A stretch of DNA of 64,000 nt, taken from positions 2,418,001-2,482,000 of the forward strand of contig NZ_CP121197.1 of NCBI RefSeq assembly GCF_029625215.1, given 5' to 3'. Both the position numbers and the translations under genes were made by a program. Positions within the stretch are counted from its first letter, which is position 1, and the number at the start of each line of letters is the position of its first letter. Below are positions 27,090 through 35,822 of this stretch, piece after piece. The notes beneath the pieces are model-generated. The model was not told the origin of the DNA, did not search any database, and was given only the letters and a program-made list of their open reading frames with translations. The DNA is from Aurantibacillus circumpalustris. GTDB lineage: Bacteria; Bacteroidota; Bacteroidia; B-17B0; Aurantibacillaceae.

Positions 27090-27327
27090 GATTTAGGGTT
27101 GAAAGGGTTTATAATGAATCTCTTTAAATCAAATTTAAACAAAGCGACTGAAATTAAGTAAACTGATGTGTTAAAAGAATGGATTTAACAAAAAACCAGA
27201 AAGTGGAGCCTAAAATATCTTTAATAAAATCAGTAACGGTTTTAATACCGAATTGCACGAACTTATGCAAATAGAAATTAGAGGGGCAGTTAGCATCACC
27301 GAAATTTAGCAGCTTTGTACTGCGTAT

Positions 27328-29169
27328 TTACTTCGTTTTCACCAGTTTATATTTTTCACCACCATTTATACTGGTACTGATAAAATAAATACCAGTTTCT
27401 AAAGCATCGGCTGGAATGTGATTAACTCCTTCTACAAGTTCTGCACTGTAAACCAAACGCCCCAGGTGATCGAAAACCGCTATTTTGATTTTTTGTTTTG
27501 ATTCTATTGTAAAATACGAACCAGAAGGGTTGGGGTAGATTTTTAATACAGGGCCATCAGGCAACTGATCTTGCCGCATACCAGCACAGGGTGATACATT
27601 TACGGTAAAAACACTGGTGCTTTTGCAAGCGCTGTTGGCATGGTTACCAATAACGGTATAAATTGTTGTAGCAGTTGGCGAAACAACCATACTGAGAGCT
27701 GAGGTACCAGTACTCCATGAATAACTGGAAGCTCCCGCTGCAGAATAGATTCTTTTATCTCCGGGGCAAGAATTAAACACGCCGCTGACAGTAAGCATGG
27801 GCGCTGAGCTAAGAGTGATTACCTGCACGAGGGTATCAGAATTGCAGTTATAGTTTAATGCAAGTTTTACGGTATAGGTGCCTGATGAAGAAAACACATG
27901 CGTTGGATTACTCAAAGTAGATGTGTTTGCAGAACCAGAAAGTGAATCACCGAACAACCATGTTAGACTATTTAGTGGGTAAGCCATAGCCGTGCAACTG
28001 TTAGCCGGCTCGTTAAACAAAACCTGGTTACAGCTCATTGAAGAGTTATTAGTAAATGTAAATGGTGCCGCTAAAGATTTAAAATAATTGCTTAAAAAAG
28101 CAGGGAGGCCGGAGGATGCAAATTTGGGAGAAAGTACAATAGCGGTATCCTGGTAATTACAAGCCATCCCCAAAGAATTAGGACTATTTATCACATCAAC
28201 AAATTGCTGTGAGAGGTATTTTGCAACATAAATCTTACCATTACTTGCCAGTTGTAATGAACTAGTGCCTATGGTGGAAGTACTTATAGCCGTTTTTGAA
28301 GCAATGATTGCACTGTTGCTTCCAGCACAGAGATCCCATTGATAAATTGGGGAATTAGAAAAAGAGCTACCACTATAAAATTTAGAGCCGTCTGGGGAGA
28401 ATTCACATCCATACGGTGTCGCCGTAAAAGAACCCAAAGACAGCGAATTTGAAAGCACACCACTTGAGTTGTCGAAATCAAAAAGTTCCAGGGCATAATT
28501 CTCAGTAATCGCCTGCCCCAGTTTTCTTCCATTAGGGGATATTTTCATTTGACCCACACTATAATAAGTAATATAACTTCCTATTTGTGAAACAACGGGC
28601 GTTGGGTTAACTCCAGATGAGGTAAGCAGGTAAGCTCTGAAATTGGAGGAACTTGTTTCATGAGAAAGAATCCACACATCAACTCCATTGCAATGTCTGG
28701 TCGCTGCAAGTTTTTCGGCGCTTGGGGTATAAAGCAGTATATTTTTTGTTATTACAGAACCAGTACCTGCAGCAAGACTCATATCCACAATAGAATACCT
28801 CAATCCGTTTGGCAAGCCCTGTTCATCGAGTGTAAAAACATAATAAAGGCTATCTGAACCCGGTTGCTTAATAATTATACTTGATTGTGTACTGGAATAA
28901 TTCCCCAACAAGCCCGCGCCGTTAGCCATTATCTGGTGTAGGGCATTCCAAATGTATTCGCCGTTAGTATAAAACAATAAATTGCCATTGCTATCACTTA
29001 TAGACGCACAACCCTCGATAGAAAACAGAGAACCATTAGTTACTGCAACAGGCGGGGTAGAATTAAAACTAATTCCAGCATACACACCAAAATACCAATT
29101 ATTGGTTTCCTTCTGCGAGTATAAAACTACAGTGCTAAAAAAAAGAAATATGACCAGTGAGTACTTCAA
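27328..29169 (-). CDS. T9SS cargo: propeller-like protein with PKD domain, copy B
   Basis: The same length (613 residues) and domain order as copy A: signal peptide, propeller-like region, PKD, Ig-like domain, type-A sorting domain. About fifteen residues differ, all in the first third (for example FSTVVLYSQ, SIEGC, SKFYSGSSF) or the last 55 residues (KIKIAVFDHL, ALETGIYF, INGGEK). The central part is identical. It would be exported and surface-attached through T9SS like its twin. Both copies keep an intact frame, which argues that both are under selection or that the duplication is recently homogenised. Confidence 0.9.
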   Translation of the reverse strand: MKYSLVIFLFFSTVVLYSQKETNNWYFGVYAGISFNSTPPVAVTNGSLFSIEGCASISDSNGNLLFYTNGEYIWNALHQIMANGAGLLGNYSSTQSSIIIKQPGSDSLYYVFTLDEQGLPNGLRYSIVDMSLAAGTGSVITKNILLYTPSAEKLAATRHCNGVDVWILSHETSSSNFRAYLLTSSGVNPTPVVSQIGSYITYYSVGQMKISPNGRKLGQAITENYALELFDFDNSSGVLSNSLSLGSFTATPYGCEFSPDGSKFYSGSSFSNSPIYQWDLCAGSNSAIIASKTAISTSTIGTSSLQLASNGKIYVAKYLSQQFVDVINSPNSLGMACNYQDTAIVLSPKFASSGLPAFLSNYFKSLAAPFTFTNNSSMSCNQVLFNEPANSCTAMAYPLNSLTWLFGDSLSGSANTSTLSNPTHVFSSSGTYTVKLALNYNCNSDTLVQVITLSSAPMLTVSGVFNSCPGDKRIYSAAGASSYSWSTGTSALSMVVSPTATTIYTVIGNHANSACKSTSVFTVNVSPCAGMRQDQLPDGPVLKIYPNPSGSYFTIESKQKIKIAVFDHLGRLVYSAELVEGVNHIPADALETGIYFISTSINGGEKYKLVKTK

Positions 29170-29210
29170 TTTGAATTTAATTGCGGTAATACTAATTTAG
29201 TTATAATACT
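27335..29210. repeat. Duplicated segment, unit B
   Basis: Direct repeat partner of 24757-26632, including about 40 bp upstream of the start codon but not the downstream flank. Upstream similarity ends around TAATTTAG(C/T)TA(A/T)AATACT, giving the duplication boundary. Confidence 0.93.
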
Positions 29211-29338
29211 GCATTAATTTAAAGAATTTATGTAGTGGAAATTAATTAAATGTCTTCAATACTATGACGCTTAGGATATATCTATTATACATGTAACTTT
29301 ATTGTTTTGGAGAAACAGGAATCTTAATTACGTTTACT

Positions 29339-30550
29339 ATGGAAAAAGACACAAAAAAGAATTTCAGACCTGAAAAATTATTGGACCCGTTTAAACCGGA
29401 AAATCTATTACATGCGATAAAAAACCCTGACGAAGTGCTTCGTAAGAGTCTGAAATCACTTACAGACATTACCGGGAGTGTTACCGGAATAGATTTTAAT
29501 TTTTACTCTAAAATAAAAAGCGACGCTAAAGCAAAAAGCGAATACACATTTATTGGAGAAAAAAAATTAGAGAAGGTTAAGCTCCAACTTTTCACCTACA
29601 ATGAAAATACTTGCGAGGAAAGTGAAAATTTAGATGATTTTGGAAAAATAATTACGGATGATACTGCAAACAAGTATTGGTTAAACTTACACGGAATTCA
29701 CGATGTAGATTTGATTGAAAAAATTGGAAAAGCACTTAAGTTTGAAAGTCTGACTGTGGGTCAGGTAGTTGATACGACACAACGTCCAAAGGTGGATGAT
29801 TATGATGACTACATTTATTTTAGTATTAAGTCTATTTTAAAAGGAGAAGACCAACAACTTAACATGGAACAATTGTCTTTTGTTTTAGGTAAAAACTACA
29901 TTGTTTCTTTTCAAGAAGAAGTAGGCGATCATTTTGATCACATTCGAGAAAAAATGCGTAAAAACCTTGGCTTAATTCGTAAAAGAGAATGTGACTTTTT
30001 ACTTTCACAATTGTTAGATGCCATACTAGATAATTATTACGAGACACTTGATTTTTTAAATCATGAAGTAACGCTTATAGAAAGAGAAACGCTTACTAAT
30101 CCAAAACAATCAACACTTTTATTAATTGAGAAAAATAAAAAGGACGTTGATAAAATTAAAAAAGCACTGTTGCCTTTTAAAGAAGCCTTAACCAATATTT
30201 TAAAAGACCGCTCACATTTTATCAATGCAAAGAATACAAAGTATTACAGAGATATTAAAAACAGTTGTACAAATGCCATTGAAGAAGCAAACTCCACACA
30301 AAGAGCATTAGAAAGTTTGACGAATATTTATTTTTCTGCACTCAGTCAAAAAATGAATGAGACCATGAAAGTGCTGACAACCGTGGCAACTATTTTTATT
30401 CCACTGACTTTTATAGCAGGAATTTATGGAATGAATTTTGAATTCATGCCAGAACTCAAATGGCATTATGGCTATTTTGTAATTTGGGGAATTATGATTG
30501 TAACACTAATTGGCATGGTGTTTTATTTTAGAAAGAAGAAGTGGCTTTAG
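29339..30550 (+). CDS. corA: CorA-family magnesium/cobalt transporter
   Basis: The 403-residue protein has a long cytoplasmic funnel domain, a helical stalk and two C-terminal membrane helices, with the signature YGMNFEFMPELKWHYGY between them (GMN near residue 364). It mediates Mg2+ uptake through the inner membrane as a pentamer. The N-terminal 60 residues (MEKDTKKNFRPEKLLDPFKP...) form a charged extension longer than usual for CorA. It is monocistronic, followed by a 238-bp gap. A TAACTTTA element (7 of 8 matches) 40 bp upstream may be part of its promoter. Confidence 0.93.
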   Translation: MEKDTKKNFRPEKLLDPFKPENLLHAIKNPDEVLRKSLKSLTDITGSVTGIDFNFYSKIKSDAKAKSEYTFIGEKKLEKVKLQLFTYNENTCEESENLDDFGKIITDDTANKYWLNLHGIHDVDLIEKIGKALKFESLTVGQVVDTTQRPKVDDYDDYIYFSIKSILKGEDQQLNMEQLSFVLGKNYIVSFQEEVGDHFDHIREKMRKNLGLIRKRECDFLLSQLLDAILDNYYETLDFLNHEVTLIERETLTNPKQSTLLLIEKNKKDVDKIKKALLPFKEALTNILKDRSHFINAKNTKYYRDIKNSCTNAIEEANSTQRALESLTNIYFSALSQKMNETMKVLTTVATIFIPLTFIAGIYGMNFEFMPELKWHYGYFVIWGIMIVTLIGMVFYFRKKKWL

Positions 30551-30745
30551 CGTATGCCTATCTAATAAATTTTTCTTAACAGCTGTTCGCGGAGTTAAAA
30601 TTGTAACTCTCTTAAAATTACCTTGGATAAAAAAATCTATCTATCGTGTTTTGCTATTTCAAAACAATCGCAATGTAAATTTTGCGTTAAGTATTTAAAC
30701 CGTTTTAGTAAGATTTTCCTTTAAAAAATAAAATATTTTCACGAT

Positions 30746-30779
30746 TTTGTATAAGTGAATGAACATTCATTTATATTTG
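30746..30779 (+). promoter_or_regulatory. Promoter of the TetR-MFS operon
   Basis: TTTG (30746-30749) and TATATTTG (30772-30779, an exact TAnnTTTG) have 22 bp between TTG and the -7 box. The predicted transcript starts about 4 bases before ATG 30789, which decides that start for the TetR gene. Confidence 0.7.
30756..30769. promoter_or_regulatory. Palindromic operator for the adjacent TetR regulator
   Basis: TGAATGAACATTCA is a perfect 6-bp inverted repeat with a 2-bp centre. It lies between the -33 and -7 elements of the promoter, exactly where a repressor would block polymerase. The TGAATG/CATTCA half-sites resemble operators of many TetR-family efflux repressors. Autoregulation by the downstream TetR protein is inferred. 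Confidence 0.65.
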
Positions 30780-30788
30780 TATCCGAAA

Positions 30789-31385
30789 ATGAGAATAAGA
30801 GACGAAAATAAAGAAGCGACCATACGTGAAAAAGCCTTGGAAATGATTGTAAAGGAAGGCTTCGACGGTTTGAGTATGCACAAATTAGCTAAAGCCGCAG
30901 GTGTTTCACCAGCCACTATTTACATCTATTTTAAAAATAGAGAGGATATGGTGCAACAACTTTTTAAAGCGGCACAAGAAGCTTTTGCAAGGACTGCTTT
31001 AAGAAATTTTGACCCGAATGCTTCTTTAGAAGACGGACTATGGGTGCAATGGAAAAACAGACTTAGGTATATTGAAGAAAATCCTTTTTATTTCAAATTT
31101 TACGAGCAGTTTACAAACTCGCATCTCATTAATCATAAAAGTGTAGATATGTCTGAGTTTAAAGAAAACATGATGCTCTTTGTAAAAAATGCCATTAAGC
31201 GCGGCGAACTTACGAGAATGGAACCGGAAATATTTTGGTCGGTTGCCTACGGCTCATTTTATTCCCTCGTAAAATTTCATCTACAAGAAAAGAAAATGAT
31301 GTCTGAGACATTTAAACTAACCGATGCAAAATTAAAACAAACGCTTTCGATGGTTGTTAAAGCATTAAAACCAGAAACAAAATAA
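30789..31385 (+). CDS. TetR-family transcriptional repressor
   Basis: With the ATG at 30789 the product has 198 residues, starting MRIRDENKEATIREKALEMI. An upstream in-frame ATG at 30759 would place the operator inside the gene and is rejected. The N-terminal HTH (about 28-47, MHKLAKAAGVSPATIYIYFK) is a standard TetR motif. The C-terminal part is the ligand-binding and dimerisation domain. It precedes a 78-residue protein and an MFS transporter in an apparent operon, so it likely represses that efflux unit and releases on ligand binding. The ligand is unknown. Confidence 0.93.
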   Translation: MRIRDENKEATIREKALEMIVKEGFDGLSMHKLAKAAGVSPATIYIYFKNREDMVQQLFKAAQEAFARTALRNFDPNASLEDGLWVQWKNRLRYIEENPFYFKFYEQFTNSHLINHKSVDMSEFKENMMLFVKNAIKRGELTRMEPEIFWSVAYGSFYSLVKFHLQEKKMMSETFKLTDAKLKQTLSMVVKALKPETK

Positions 31386-31386
31386 T

Positions 31387-31623
31387 ATGTTACTCATGGA
31401 AAATTTAACCCACATCCTCATTTTTAAAACGAATATAAAAAGCGAGGAAGATAAAACACACATCGCAGAATTCCTTAGCAATAATGGTGACATCGAAGAA
31501 TGGAGTGTGGATTGTGATGATATTGATTGTGTATTACGAATCGTATCTCACAAATTAGATGCTGAGGGTATTATTAAATTAATTAATCAAAAAGGATTCC
31601 GTTGTGAGGAATTAACAGAATAA
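31387..31623 (+). CDS. Small HMA-like-fold protein of unknown function
   Basis: The 78-residue protein (or 75 from the Met at 31396) alternates strands and helices as beta-alpha-beta-beta-alpha-beta: HILIFKTNIKSEEDKTHIAEF, DIEEWSVDCDDIDCVLRIVS, AEGIIKLINQKGFRCEEL. This resembles heavy-metal-associated domains such as copper chaperones, but the usual metal-binding CxxC after the first strand is missing. It starts 1 bp after the TetR stop codon and ends 4 bp before the MFS gene, so it is part of the operon. A role as an accessory sensor or partner for the transporter is conjecture. Confidence 0.7.
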   Translation: MLLMENLTHILIFKTNIKSEEDKTHIAEFLSNNGDIEEWSVDCDDIDCVLRIVSHKLDAEGIIKLINQKGFRCEELTE

Positions 31624-31627
31624 AATA

Positions 31628-32932
31628 ATGGAGAAAATAACAACAAAAACTAAAAAAGAAAAAACAGTTCCAATCAAGGGAGAACCGTTTACTTCTTACC
31701 AAATATTTATTATCGTCATAATGGCTTTATTGCAATTTACGGTAGTGCTTGATTTTATGATTCTAGCACCATTAGGCGATATGCTTATGAAGAATTTGGG
31801 TATGACAACAAAGCAGTTTGGAACGGTTGTTTCAGCTTATGCAATCAGTGCTGGCATATCGGGAATTTTAGCAGCAGGTTTTGCTGATAAATTCGATAGA
31901 AAAAAACTTCTACTTTTCTTTTATGTTGGATTTACTGTAGGAACACTTTTTTGCGGACTTGCCAATTCGTATCAAACACTTTTTTATGCGCGTATGATCA
32001 CCGGAATTTTTGGTGGCGTAATTGCAGCAATCTCAATGGCTATTATAACAGATCTTTTTACATTGAATCAAAGGGGTAGGGTGATGGGTTTTGTGCAAAT
32101 GTCTTTTGCTGCGAGTCAAATTCTTGGGCTGCCTATTGGCCTTGAGCTTGCTACCCGTTGGGGATGGCACTCAACTTTTTTTATGATTGTAGGTTTAGCT
32201 GTAATAATGGGAATAACTTTGGTGTTGAAATTAAAACCAATTACTGAACATTTAAAAACTAAAAGCAAGAAAAATGCAATTCAACATTTATGGAACACCA
32301 TTCAAAAACGAGATTATCGCATTGGATTTCTTGCTACGGCCATGCTCTCGTTGGGAGGCTTTATGATTATGCCTTTTACCAGTGCGTTTTTAGTAAACAA
32401 TGTTGGAATACTTCAGGGTGATCTTTCGATTATTTATTTGTTCACTGGACTTGCTTCCATTATCATCATGCCAATTGTTGGGAAGTTAAGTGACCGAATA
32501 GATAAATTTAGATTATTTACGATTGGTACATTGGTAGCCTGTTGCATGGTTTTAGTGTATACAAATTTGTCTGTAACTCCTATTTGGGTTGTTATTGTCA
32601 TCAACATGGTTTTATTTATGGGAATTATGAGTCGTATTGTTCCAGCGACGGCTTTAAATTCAGCGATTCCTGAAATGTACGATAGAGGCGCGTTTATGAG
32701 CATTAACTCTTCTTTGCAACAAATGTCAGGTGGGGTAGCTGCTATTATTGCTGGCTTAATCGTTTATCAACCTACTAAAACAAGTCCGATTGAAAATTTT
32801 GATGTGATAGGATACATCATGGCATTTACTTTTATACTTTGTATTTATTTGATGTATCGTGTAAGTAAGATGATTAAGAAAAGAACCGTAGAACCGGTTG
32901 TTGCAGCCGAAGAAATAACAATAGAAGTGTAG
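31628..32932 (+). CDS. MFS transporter (DHA1-type, arabinose-efflux-like)
   Basis: The 434-residue protein has twelve hydrophobic segments and the MFS motif A after helix 2 (GFADKFDRKKLLLFFY). A symmetrical GKLSDRIDKFRLF follows helix 8. It opens with LLQFTVVLDFMILAPLGDM, as in drug and sugar efflux members of the family. It is the last gene of the TetR-HMA-like-MFS operon, which suggests export of the compound sensed by the TetR protein. The substrate cannot be told from sequence. A hairpin terminator follows 35 bp after the stop. Confidence 0.9.
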   Translation: MEKITTKTKKEKTVPIKGEPFTSYQIFIIVIMALLQFTVVLDFMILAPLGDMLMKNLGMTTKQFGTVVSAYAISAGISGILAAGFADKFDRKKLLLFFYVGFTVGTLFCGLANSYQTLFYARMITGIFGGVIAAISMAIITDLFTLNQRGRVMGFVQMSFAASQILGLPIGLELATRWGWHSTFFMIVGLAVIMGITLVLKLKPITEHLKTKSKKNAIQHLWNTIQKRDYRIGFLATAMLSLGGFMIMPFTSAFLVNNVGILQGDLSIIYLFTGLASIIIMPIVGKLSDRIDKFRLFTIGTLVACCMVLVYTNLSVTPIWVVIVINMVLFMGIMSRIVPATALNSAIPEMYDRGAFMSINSSLQQMSGGVAAIIAGLIVYQPTKTSPIENFDVIGYIMAFTFILCIYLMYRVSKMIKKRTVEPVVAAEEITIEV

Positions 32933-32967
32933 ACATTTATATCGAATTCAAACTGCATCCAGGTCAT

Positions 32968-33000
32968 AAAAAAAGACCCATCACTAATGATGAGTCTTTT
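32968..33000 (+). terminator. Terminator after the TetR-MFS operon
   Basis: AAAGACCCATCA-CTAA-TGATGAGTCTTT is a hairpin with one mismatch, followed by TTTTCATTTTTT. It lies 35 bp downstream of the MFS stop codon. Confidence 0.75.
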
Positions 33001-33139
33001 CATTTTTTCGGGTTCAATATTTATACCGATTATATAAAATAGATTGTCTAATTGACTGTGCAACTGTTTTATTTTATCGGCATAACCATTGTAATTTGTT
33101 ATGTGAGCCCTTTGTACCACTTAACAAATACAATTGGTA

Positions 33140-34336
33140 TTATTCATCAATCCATTTTTCCATTTTAGGAATCCAACCACTTACAGGATCTGATAAAAGT
33201 TTTTTACTTCCTGTTTCTCCTTTAGTATATTCTTGTTGCACAATTCCTTCCGCTACTGGGGCAATGTTTTCGCCATCTTTAAAGGCCCAAACAGTCACTT
33301 TTAAATCGTAGGTCTGACCTTCTTTTAATTTATCTTTTAATTTACGTAACAATTCAAGGTATGCGTAGTCGGCTGAACCATTGTTATCGATTGGACCTCT
33401 GGCATAAAAAAAGTAAAATTGATCCTTATCTTTTTCCATTAAAGGAATATTTTTTGAAAAAAATGTACTAGATTTTCTTAAAGCTTCTCTGTCTGTTTTT
33501 TCTCCGGCCATTTCATAGGTAATGTTAAACCATGCACCAGGATGTGTAACAGCAAGAATTTGGTCGAAGTAGGGTTTAAAGGCTAGTGTATTTCCTAATT
33601 CTGATTTAGTAATCATCCATTCTAGTTTTTCTTTTGGCTCATAATCCCTATCATTTCTAAAATAATTGGTTCCTTTTGCAAAGGCGATTTTACCTTTGTA
33701 TTTTTTGTAAGAATCAAAATTCATTAATTTCTCTTTAATCTTAGCAAGGTTCTCTGTGTTTAAAGCGATCATGATCATCTCTACTTTTGCCTGCGAAGTT
33801 TCTACATCCCAAGTTTCAAATTTTGATTTTTCTTTGGCGTAAACATCAACAACCGTTCTTTTTGCATCCGGTGGAACAGCATTACCATTGTTGTTATAAT
33901 CTGATTTAATTTGAGCGAACACACCCGGATCGACTTCTAGTAATTCGACGTAAGTGTTGCTTACAACAGCGTGAAATAATTTTACTTTGTTTTTTTGAAA
34001 ATAACTTTCTTTCATGGAAAGTGACAATTGCGGGGTTGTTCCTTTCTTCTCAAAGTAATCTAATTTGTTGACTAGTTTACCATCCGCTTCCTTAACGAAT
34101 CTAAAACCAAATGATCTCTTGTCGATTAAACCGAAGTATTCTCCTGTAACGCCCATTTCATCGGCCTCTTCATTGAAGCTTGAAAACTTTCCAGCTTTTT
34201 CACCTTCACCTTTTCCACCACCCTTAGATTCACCCATCTTATCCTTCAGTTTTTTTCCGAACTGAGCCGAAACACTTTCTGTGTTAAAGGCCAATGCTGT
34301 AGTCAATGCTACTATTATTAAACTTGTTTTTTTCAT
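33140..34336 (-). CDS. Secreted protein of unknown function
   Basis: The 398-residue protein has a signal peptide (SLIIVALTTALAFNTESVSAQ) and then a short Lys/Gly-rich tether (FGKKLKDKMGESKGGGKGEG). The main body alternates strands and helices. Segments such as KYKGKIAFAKGTNYFRNDRDY and WMITKSELGNTLAFKPYF are not from a family I can name. It follows the Gly-rich protein gene by 17 bp, downstream of a sensor kinase and a LytTR regulator, so all four may be one unit. Periplasmic or surface location is inferred; it lacks a T9SS sorting domain. Confidence 0.7.
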   Translation of the reverse strand: MKKTSLIIVALTTALAFNTESVSAQFGKKLKDKMGESKGGGKGEGEKAGKFSSFNEEADEMGVTGEYFGLIDKRSFGFRFVKEADGKLVNKLDYFEKKGTTPQLSLSMKESYFQKNKVKLFHAVVSNTYVELLEVDPGVFAQIKSDYNNNGNAVPPDAKRTVVDVYAKEKSKFETWDVETSQAKVEMIMIALNTENLAKIKEKLMNFDSYKKYKGKIAFAKGTNYFRNDRDYEPKEKLEWMITKSELGNTLAFKPYFDQILAVTHPGAWFNITYEMAGEKTDREALRKSSTFFSKNIPLMEKDKDQFYFFYARGPIDNNGSADYAYLELLRKLKDKLKEGQTYDLKVTVWAFKDGENIAPVAEGIVQQEYTKGETGSKKLLSDPVSGWIPKMEKWIDE

Positions 34337-34353
34337 TTTGTTTATGTTTTATG

Positions 34354-35694
34354 TTAAAAATTTAAAGTGACTTTTTGTGTTTGTTTATTGGTATTTCCAG
34401 ACGCCCCTTGATTACCGTTAGTCCCTCTTATGCCTGTGCTCATGTCAGGCGGACCACCATTCCCTCCTTTTCCACCTTCATTGTTAATCGTAATATTAAA
34501 TTCGGTAACTGAGGGATCTTTAATAACGGTTACGTTTCCTCCATTACCTCCGTTTCCACCATTCCCTCCAGAAGTTTTACCTTTATATCCTTTTCTTCCA
34601 TCCATACCACGTCCGCCACCAGCGTAAATAATAAGCTCGGTTGAAGGAGTGAGTTTGTATCGTATTGTTTTTCCATCTGTGCTAGTGATTTCAATTTTAT
34701 TTATCGGCTCACCGGTTTTTTTATGTTTCACTGTAAGTACTTTCACCGTTACATTATCGGCATGGCCTGCGTGCTGACCGTCAACCCCTTGAAAAGTAAC
34801 CTCTTTGTTGCTTCTTTCAGAACCATTGAATCCGCCTTTGCTCACGCGAACACCAACATCATAAGTTGCATTAATACTCTTAGTCGCTTTTAGTTGTTTA
34901 TGATAAACTGAAGTGGCGTTAAATGTAATTACGTCGTTTGGAATTTTTTGAGCATCCGGATCAACATCCACTATTTCTGCTAGATTGCTGCACCCCTCGT
35001 GATTGAGAGTGAAATCGCTCCAAGGAAGTTTACCGCCGAGATTTGATGTGCTTAGTTTATCGCCATTTTTTAATGTTGCAATAATTCCATAGGAGATTGA
35101 TTTTCCAAAATGAGAAATTTTATCAGGTTGATCTATCAGTTTAATTTCTAAGGATGTTACTTCTTTACCTTCTAAAGAATTTAATTTGCGATCTAATTCA
35201 ACTTGTTTGGCCTGATCTTCCTTTAGTGAAACCTTTGCAGTGGACTGATTTTTAAATGTAGCGACTGCGTATTCTTGGATTGTTTTGTTTACTGTTTCAA
35301 GTTCCTCGTTAAAACTTTCCCCTTCCTTAGTAAAAACGAACTTGGTAGTAGCTTGTTGTTTGGCATTCCATTGATGGTAAGCTATGTAATTTTTCTGGAA
35401 GGTAAGTCTGAAGTCCTTAAATAGAAAATGCGAAGGATAACCTGGTACATCGGGCTGAAAGAGCTCATCTAAAATTCCAGAGCGTTTTACTAATACGCCA
35501 GAAATATTTTTTCCAGATTTGGTAATTTCAATTGGCCATGGTTTACCAACTTTTTCAAATTTATTTTTATCATTTAATTTATATACGACATAGTTACCTG
35601 ATTCAAAGCCAGCGGCCACATCGTTCTGACTTTCCTGCGCATTCAGTGTATACCCAAGTATAAAAAATAAAATTAGTGTGATAGTTTGTTTCAT
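34354..35694 (-). CDS. Secreted protein with collagen-like glycine triplets at the C-terminus
   Basis: I use ATG 35694 (446 residues), which starts the signal peptide MKQTITLILFFILGYTLNAQ; the frame opens eight codons earlier. About 350 residues of unrecognised, beta-rich sequence follow. The last 90 residues are Gly-rich with Gly at every third position in two blocks: GMDGRKGYKGKT plus four GGN triplets, and GGKGGNGGP, then GIRGTNGNQGASGN. The blocks are separated by VTVIKDPSVTEFNITIN, a likely beta pair. It is co-directional with and close to the next gene and the two-component pair upstream. The function is unknown. Confidence 0.75.
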   Translation of the reverse strand: MKQTITLILFFILGYTLNAQESQNDVAAGFESGNYVVYKLNDKNKFEKVGKPWPIEITKSGKNISGVLVKRSGILDELFQPDVPGYPSHFLFKDFRLTFQKNYIAYHQWNAKQQATTKFVFTKEGESFNEELETVNKTIQEYAVATFKNQSTAKVSLKEDQAKQVELDRKLNSLEGKEVTSLEIKLIDQPDKISHFGKSISYGIIATLKNGDKLSTSNLGGKLPWSDFTLNHEGCSNLAEIVDVDPDAQKIPNDVITFNATSVYHKQLKATKSINATYDVGVRVSKGGFNGSERSNKEVTFQGVDGQHAGHADNVTVKVLTVKHKKTGEPINKIEITSTDGKTIRYKLTPSTELIIYAGGGRGMDGRKGYKGKTSGGNGGNGGNGGNVTVIKDPSVTEFNITINNEGGKGGNGGPPDMSTGIRGTNGNQGASGNTNKQTQKVTLNF

Positions 35695-35822
35695 GATGTT
35701 TTCTTCTTTCGAAAACAAACTTAAGCAGGAATAAAACGCTTATTTGGAATTCTTCATTAACAGCCAATTTAATTCAGCAATGGACTAATACGCAATAAAT
35801 GAAGGATGAGAAATTTAAGAAA

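Noticed and set aside
30759-30788. Upstream ATG extension of the TetR gene
   Set aside because: It would place the operator and the -7 box inside the coding sequence; the shorter start fits the TetR family N-terminus.
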